A stretch of DNA of 64,000 nucleotides from assembly GCF_000346465.2 (NCBI RefSeq), contig NC_034010.1, positions 26,312,643-26,376,642 of the forward strand, written 5' to 3'. Under the pieces are notes generated by a model. It did not search any database, was not told the origin of the DNA, and was given only the letters and a program-made list of their open reading frames with translations. Shown in pieces: positions 58,391 to 64,000 of the stretch; position 1 is the first letter of the stretch, and every line of letters starts with the position of its first letter. The DNA comes from Prunus persica. Taxonomy: Eukaryota; Streptophyta; Magnoliopsida; Rosales; Rosaceae. Both the position numbers and the translations under genes were made by a program.

Positions 58391-61036
58391 TTGTTACAAG
58401 TTAGCGAGTTAGAGACAGTTGGGATGGTAACAGTTAGTTGGCTTAGCCGTAAATTATCGTGCAGGTGTATGGTAATATGGATATATTCGTATGCCGACTC
58501 ATCAAAGCAAAAGCAATCCAAATAAAAAAGTTTGGTGCTTTATTATTTTTATTTTCTTTTCTTTTTGAGAAAGTAAAATTGGGTACTTTTTATTTTGCAC
58601 TCAACTTATTTTAAAATCATTTTTAATGAGGAAAATAGGTAGATGGGCATGAACAATAACTAGTGTAAATTGATTGATTGGTTACAGTCGTGGACGCATG
58701 TAACCCTATTTATTGTGAGCAAATAATACAACTTCCTTTATTTATTTATTTATTTCTTTCTTTCTTTGAAGGATTTTATTAAACTTAACTGGGGCAGAAA
58801 GGCCGTCTGTGTTGCTTTATTTGACTTTGGGGAAAAGTCAATTGTGGGCTAGGAGTGGTTTCCTAGCAAGGAAGCATGTTTTGAGGCAGAAAGTGGGGCA
58901 TTATTGGCTATCATGCACCGGATGCCATGAATTGGCCCCAACTTGTTCTTACCTTTTCTTCCACGATTTTTATCCACTTGTTGATAGGATTGAATCGGTA
59001 TCTTTTTAGATATATGCTATTGAGGCTCTGTGCTCATTCGCACCTGGATGACTGTCAATTTTTGATACAAATGAGTATTATAAAATATGAACGGTTATGA
59101 ACCACTCATAAATGACTATCGATCAACTCTATGCTAGTGTTTTTGTGCTGATCTTCTTTTAACAAGTGATTAGACTACCAAACGTAATGGGAATATAAGA
59201 TTAGGTCCACCAATGCTCTATGAATTTGACCAAGTCCGCATTTTGTGACTTGAATTCTACCAATACCATTATATAGTTAGCACCATTAGAAATCAACTCA
59301 AAAAGAAGAACGGACCACCATTCAATTACGTGCCATTTTTTTAGCCTATCGTGCAGCCATTTTGATCATCGGGATGAGAAGAATATTTGCTTTGAAATCA
59401 ATATTGGAATTACCATGCGACATCATTATCTGAAATTGATGGCTGAAAACCAATCAAAGCATCTCCCGCCCCCCAATTACAAAACAAAAATGTCTGTTTG
59501 TTCTGTTCTTTGCCGTGTTTGCATGATATTATCCAGGAATAATAATTTATTCCAAACCCTAGTCACAAACCATTTCATTTTCCTCTCCAGGTGCTTCTCT
59601 TATCCATCAATCATCACAGATAGTGCACCGCACTAGAAGCAACCACAAAAAAATCTCTGAAAAATAAAAAATAAAAAAACAAGAGAACAACATTATAATT
59701 TGAACACCGTACGTGCACTACTCAAACTCATCTAAGATTAGAGAAATGGGAGGCCAACGTAATCAATCACTCAAATCCGAGATTAAGAGAACAAACATGA
59801 TTTGGTTAAGAATGAGATTTGTTGCCTCAACATAATTTCGTCGGCCATTCTTGCGTCATGACCCATGACTGAACAAACCTAATTAGACATGCGCATCAGT
59901 TGTTGTGGGAGATAACTTGAAGAAACCAAAACGTACGTACCTACCCCACCACAAGTTTGAAATGTTTATAAAATATTAGCATTAATTAAGGTTAATGGCT
60001 CTTTTAATACACTCAGAAACAGTCACGCAGACTAATAAAAACATTAATTTAAACAAAAACAAAGACCAGCGTGCCTCCCCTGTTTATAGTTTGATGTTTT
60101 AGTGGATAGACATTACGTGCGACGACTCAAAGGCTTGCCGCCGTTTTGCCTCTCTTTTGCAAGTCAAAAGGACATAAAAAATACTCCAGAAATCTTGTTA
60201 AGTCCGGGCCCAAGGGAACCAGGGGGACCAAATCGTGGGAAATATTGAGGCATGAAAGGAGCAGCTTAACCTACTTTATGAGTTTTTATCAGATTATGTT
60301 TGTTTTGGATGTGAATATGAATGTGAAATGATATGTTTGTGTGGTGTGGTTTTATTTGTTAAGGACAACATGGGATGCATGAGCTTGGTTTTACTTATAG
60401 AGCCACTTTGGATATAAAATAAGAGCAAGCTGTTTCGAACCATTTTACGGTCAACATGTTTCAGAGTATGCTTGTATGTTACGAATATTTTTATTTATAT
60501 TTATTTATGAGAAGCGATAAAAGTTTATTGAGGAAGAGAACAAGTAAAAAAAAATATGACTAAAGTCAAGAGCATTAGGTGAGCATCTTTACACATAAGA
60601 ACTCGTGGGCATCCGTGTAGAAGATGAAAATGGCTGATGGTGGTGAGATTTATATAGTAGGGTGGAGGAGAGGGAGAGAAAGTTGGGGTTTTTGTGAAAA
60701 CCTAGATCTGACGGTTTCCTTTCTTGTTGTTTTTGGATCCGATGGCTGTGATCTAACCGAGATTGAAACTGGGCTGTACAGGCGCAAAAGATAATGCATT
60801 CGTGAAAACAAATTAGGCTTGACCCAAGAGGAGGTATGAGCATGGGCTGGTTTTTCTTTTTTTGGGTCGAATGAGCATGGGCTGGTTGGAAACTCAAACT
60901 TGCCCAAATTATAGTGATTTGAACATGTTGGACGCAAAAATTTAACCCAATAGCATTTGAGGGATTGAACAACAATTGTAAAGGATTTGATTTTCATAAG
61001 ATATAATGTCGAGTGATTAAACATATAAACTCTTTG

Positions 61037-61150
61037 CCTATGGGAGTTAGATTAGTTGGCTAAAATAGAGTACCAATCTCATTTACATGCGCGTTCAATC
61101 CCCTTAAACTCTTCAGGTTGCTGTTCGAGTTGAAGATTTCTTCATCTTTG
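61037..61150 (+). mobile_element. SINE-like head (plus strand)
   Basis: TTAGATTAGTTGGCTAAAAT (around 61046-61065) as A box and GCGTTCAATCCCC (61090-61102) as B box, with tRNA-like spacing. Confidence 0.45.
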
Positions 61151-61159
61151 TGCAAATTA

Positions 61160-61250
61160 TCGGGTTTGAACTAAGAAATCTTAGTCCCATCTAAGATGGA
61201 GATTGAACTTGGATTAGTAGGTTTATCCAACTAAAATACCCACCTCTACT
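61160..61250 (-). mobile_element. SINE-like head (minus strand)
   Basis: On the minus strand GGGTATTTTAGTTGGATAAA as A box and AAGTTCAATCTCC (61210-61198) as B box. It faces the plus-strand SINE head just before it. Confidence 0.45.
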
Positions 61251-61608
61251 ACAAATTTTAAATCATTAATTAAGACGAATATATTTTCATCACATCTAGT
61301 GATCATGTCTCATTCATGTCTATAATTATTTGACAATCAAAAGGGATTATACATTTTCTACTAAAATTCATATATGAAATTTGAAAACGTGAAGTTGCAA
61401 AAGTGGAAAATATACAAACCAATTTCATTTTCAATATTAAAATTATTGGCATAATTTCACGCATTTGTGGTTGTCATGGCGGAAGTTGACTGGGCCTAGT
61501 GCGTCAGGGGACCCGACTCCAAGGGCTAGGAAGCAAGCAATCTGTTGCTGCTGACCTCCGGTTTGCAGGTGATCCAACCACCGACAAACGACCAATACCT
61601 ATATTTCC

Positions 61609-61622
61609 CTCTCTCTCTCTCT
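61609..61622. repeat. Short (CT)n run in SYP31 leader
   Basis: Seven CT units, 33 nt before the SYP31 start, on the sense strand. Confidence 0.85.
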
Positions 61623-61655
61623 CGACCGTTTTCCATCTGAGGCTTGTCGTTTCCA

Positions 61656-63040
61656 ATGGCCTTCACGTACCGTGATCGGACCTCGGAGTTCCGATCACTG
61701 TCCGAGACCCTCCAGAAAATCGGAGGAATCACAGCCGTTCAGCAACCTCAGAATGTCTCATCTCCGTCCAAACCTCCGGGACCCTCCTCTTCTGGATCCG
61801 AATTCAACAAGAAGGCTTCCCGAATCGGGTTGGGGATACAGGAAACCTCTCAGAAGATCTCAAGGCTTACCCAGCGTATTTTGCATTTGCTCCTCTCCTT
61901 TTCATTTCCAAAATTGAATCTTCCGTGCTCTATATACGTATGTGCTTGTATTTGTGTATTTATGCCTAGCTGTTTGGTGGCTGAGAAAATGTAGGAAAAT
62001 TACAAAATTGAAGTTCGAATGTGATGCATTTGTTTACTTTAAACTGTTAACAGTTCAGCTAAGCTTTGTTCAACCACTCCATTACGAGAGCGATATGAAA
62101 GCTAAATCTTTGATATTGCTAAGGAGCTGTTTTAGAGTTCTGAAATACTTATTGATTTACTGATTTTTGTTGTTGATAATTGACGATGATTGGAGAAAAT
62201 TAAGCGTCACATATGATTTCTTATACTTGTGTTCAGATTATTACTTACGTTTCCAACTGATTGTATTGCATTGCCTAAAATTTTGCTCACAAAACCTAGT
62301 ATTGTAATTTGTGAGTTCACTTTTCCTACTGGGTTTGAATTCTCCTCAGAATTTTATTGGGTGGTTGAGGTTATGTCGACCTAAGGCTTGTGCTTGCCAT
62401 GTTTTAATCTGCAGTGGCAAAGAGGTCGTCTATGTTTGATGATCCGATAATGGAAATTCAGGAATTAACTGCTTTAGTGAAGAATGACATTACAGCACTG
62501 AATGTGGCTCTTACCGATTTGCAAACCATTCAGAGAATGGAAATAGCTGATGGAAGTTATTCCCAGGACAAAGTTGTTCATTCAACAGCCGTCTGTGATG
62601 ACTTGAAAAGCAAACTTATGACGGCTACCAAACAGCTTCAAGATGTATTAACCACTAGAACAGAGGTCAGTGCTTGTTTTGATTTGTACACTTGGTCAGC
62701 GTCTTTTTTGTCCATGTCCCTGGTTGTTTCCTTACAACTCTACGTTTTTTTCCTTACAACTCTACGTTTTTTGTCCCCTCAGAATATCAAGGCTCACGAG
62801 AATAGGAAACAGATATTTTCTACAAATGCATCAAGAGATAACCCTTTCCGGCAACCTGCAAAAAGTGTGAGCGAACCTGCTCCCTGGTCAACTACAACTA
62901 GTGCACCTGGAAATTTGCAACCGTCACCGTGAGTATTTTGTATTCAAGAGATCTACTAATTCTGTTTATGTTCTGATGTTTGTCAATTAGTAGTATATTA
63001 GGCCTTCCACCGTTCATGTACCAGTAATTTATTTATCGTT

Positions 63041-63081
<41 letters not shown>

Positions 63082-64000
63082 GATTGCCATCAAATGAAGT
63101 TCAAGCTGGCAGCCAACTGAGGTATGTTAGCTCCGAAAGAAAATTGAAATTTCTTATTCATCTCCTTTTGTCATTTCTCTCATTTCTCTACCAATACCTG
63201 CTGCATACACTTTGCATGCATATGTGCACGTACTTCCAGTCATAAATATGACAAGCACATGTTCTTTCAGTATTAGTTTTATTCATCTTTTATTCGTGCC
63301 TGAAATGCTTGTATCTGCTACATCGGCTATAACCAATACTTTCAACCACCCTCCTTTTAATTAGAAGTGCACCACTGTCTGCTTTACTTCCGGAAAGCAT
63401 CTAAGAAGGCCGCATAGGGCCTTCATCAACTTGGATGATTATCTGGAATGCAGCTATTACAATCGAACTCATATTTCATATTGTCATCCCTCAACAAAAA
63501 CTAGGATGCACTTGTCAATTTTCTCCATTCTGAATTTCTGGTATTGATGATTATTTTATTTAGTTGCCAGAAATAAGTTGTTAAATGATTTGATTTTCTG
63601 ATATCTGTTTATAGATGTATGTTGATGGAAAATAACTGCTTGTTTTAAACATTGCCAAGACAGACGAAGGTTAGCTGTAGATAACCCTCCATCACAGCAA
63701 ATGGAAATGTCCATGTTACAGCAGGTAGTTCCAAGGCAAGAAAATTATACACAAAGCCGGGCTGTTGCTCTACACAATGTAGAATCTACAATTTCCGAAT
63801 TGAGTGGCATCTTTACACATTTGGCTACAATGGTTGCACAGCAAGGGGAACTGGCTATCAGGTTTTCTCTTTTTGGTGCTTGTAAATTTGTGATGTTTTA
63901 TTATTCAGTCTCTTAGTGTGATGAAAGTTGGATCATAGAATACTGGATGCACTTTTACTAAGCTGGTTGTCGTGAGCAGGATTGATGACAACATGGAAGA
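61656..64000 (+). CDS. SYP31: Golgi syntaxin SYP31/SED5-type Qa-SNARE, 3' end outside the window
   Basis: Qa-SNARE of the SED5/syntaxin-5 class, acting in ER-Golgi and intra-Golgi vesicle fusion. Exons so far: 61656-61875, 62415-62665, 62783-62928, 63083-63121, 63664-63861 and 63980 onward, all GT-AG and in frame; the last is cut by the window end. The N-terminal peptide RDRTSEFRSLSETL is the Sly1-binding type seen in SED5 proteins. Then come EFNKKASRIGLGIQETSQKI and the Habc helices (IQELTALVKNDITALNVAL, YSQDKVVHSTAVCDDLKSKL, KQLQDVLTTRTENIKAHENRK). The linker is Pro/Ser-rich; the SNARE motif begins at about ALHNVESTISELSGIF and continues into RIDDNMEE. The membrane anchor lies beyond. A start at 61644 (MSFPM) is possible, but MAFTYRDR fits the family. 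It matches At5g05760, which in Arabidopsis lies beside WOX7 and RPN8. Confidence 0.95.
63044..63077. repeat. (CT)n microsatellite inside SYP31 intron 3
   Basis: 34 bases of TC end just before the acceptor CACCAG of the 39-bp exon 4, where the run may serve as the polypyrimidine tract. Confidence 0.9.

Larger units (their letters stand above)
55571..61655. other. Intergenic region between divergent HSPRO and SYP31
   Basis: About 6 kb without a supported gene. It contains the HSPRO promoter, a GC-rich G-box island (58000-58400), two opposed SINE-like heads (61037-61250) and the SYP31 promoter. Otherwise AT-rich. Confidence 0.5.

Noticed and set aside
57977..58525. 182-codon plus-strand frame in the GC-rich island
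   Set aside because: No domain, no family resemblance and odd composition; the DNA reads as a regulatory island with ACGT motifs.

Overview
The window is nuclear DNA of a flowering plant, almost certainly a eudicot. It has spliced genes with short GT–AG introns, AT-rich intergenic DNA, (CT)n-rich leaders, and proteins that match Arabidopsis families exon by exon. Overall character and compactness suggest a rosid tree or shrub (Rosaceae is my guess), but the sequence alone does not name a species. I support 14 protein-coding genes; two run off the window edges. No rRNA, tRNA, CRISPR or prokaryotic features were seen.

Layout. 1-6.6 kb: two minus-strand genes, signal peptidase subunit SPC25 (partial) and the peroxisomal NAD carrier PXN. 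8.4-11.0 kb: two intronless C2-domain genes (+). 11-21.7 kb: gene-poor stretch with microsatellites, SINE-like and MITE-like pieces. 21.8-25.6 kb: an intronless BAHD acyltransferase and a small membrane-anchored FAS1 protein (+), separated by an odd 30-bp-unit degenerate repeat array. 26.1-38.2 kb (all minus): RPN8, WOX5 and eIF3f; RPN8 and eIF3f are both catalytically dead MPN-fold proteins. 40.0-41.4 kb: a PIP1 aquaporin (-). 46.9-49.5 kb: a GT64 glycosyltransferase of the EPC1/GMT1 type (+), convergent with a TPR protein (50.3-52.3 kb, -). 54.1-55.6 kb: intronless HSPRO (-). 61.7-64.0 kb: syntaxin SYP31 (+, 3' end outside).

From memory of Arabidopsis locus order, these genes correspond to several now-separate blocks: At2g39960-At2g40000 (SPC25, PXN, BAHD, eIF3f, HSPRO2), At3g11260-70 and At5g05760-80 (WOX5/7, RPN8, SYP31), and At3g55830-40 (EPC1, HSPRO1). 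The window therefore looks like the less fractionated, ancestral arrangement.

The genes do not form one pathway. Most are housekeeping (secretory signal cleavage, proteasome lid, translation initiation, Golgi SNARE, sphingolipid glycosylation, peroxisomal NAD import); WOX5 is the developmental regulator and HSPRO the stress/defence gene. I did not find a clearly new biological system. The best leads are a probable non-canonical U12-type intron in SPC25, the 30-bp repeat/inverted array at 23.6-24.4 kb, a G-box/C-box-rich island without a gene at 58.0-58.4 kb, and the ancestral synteny itself.
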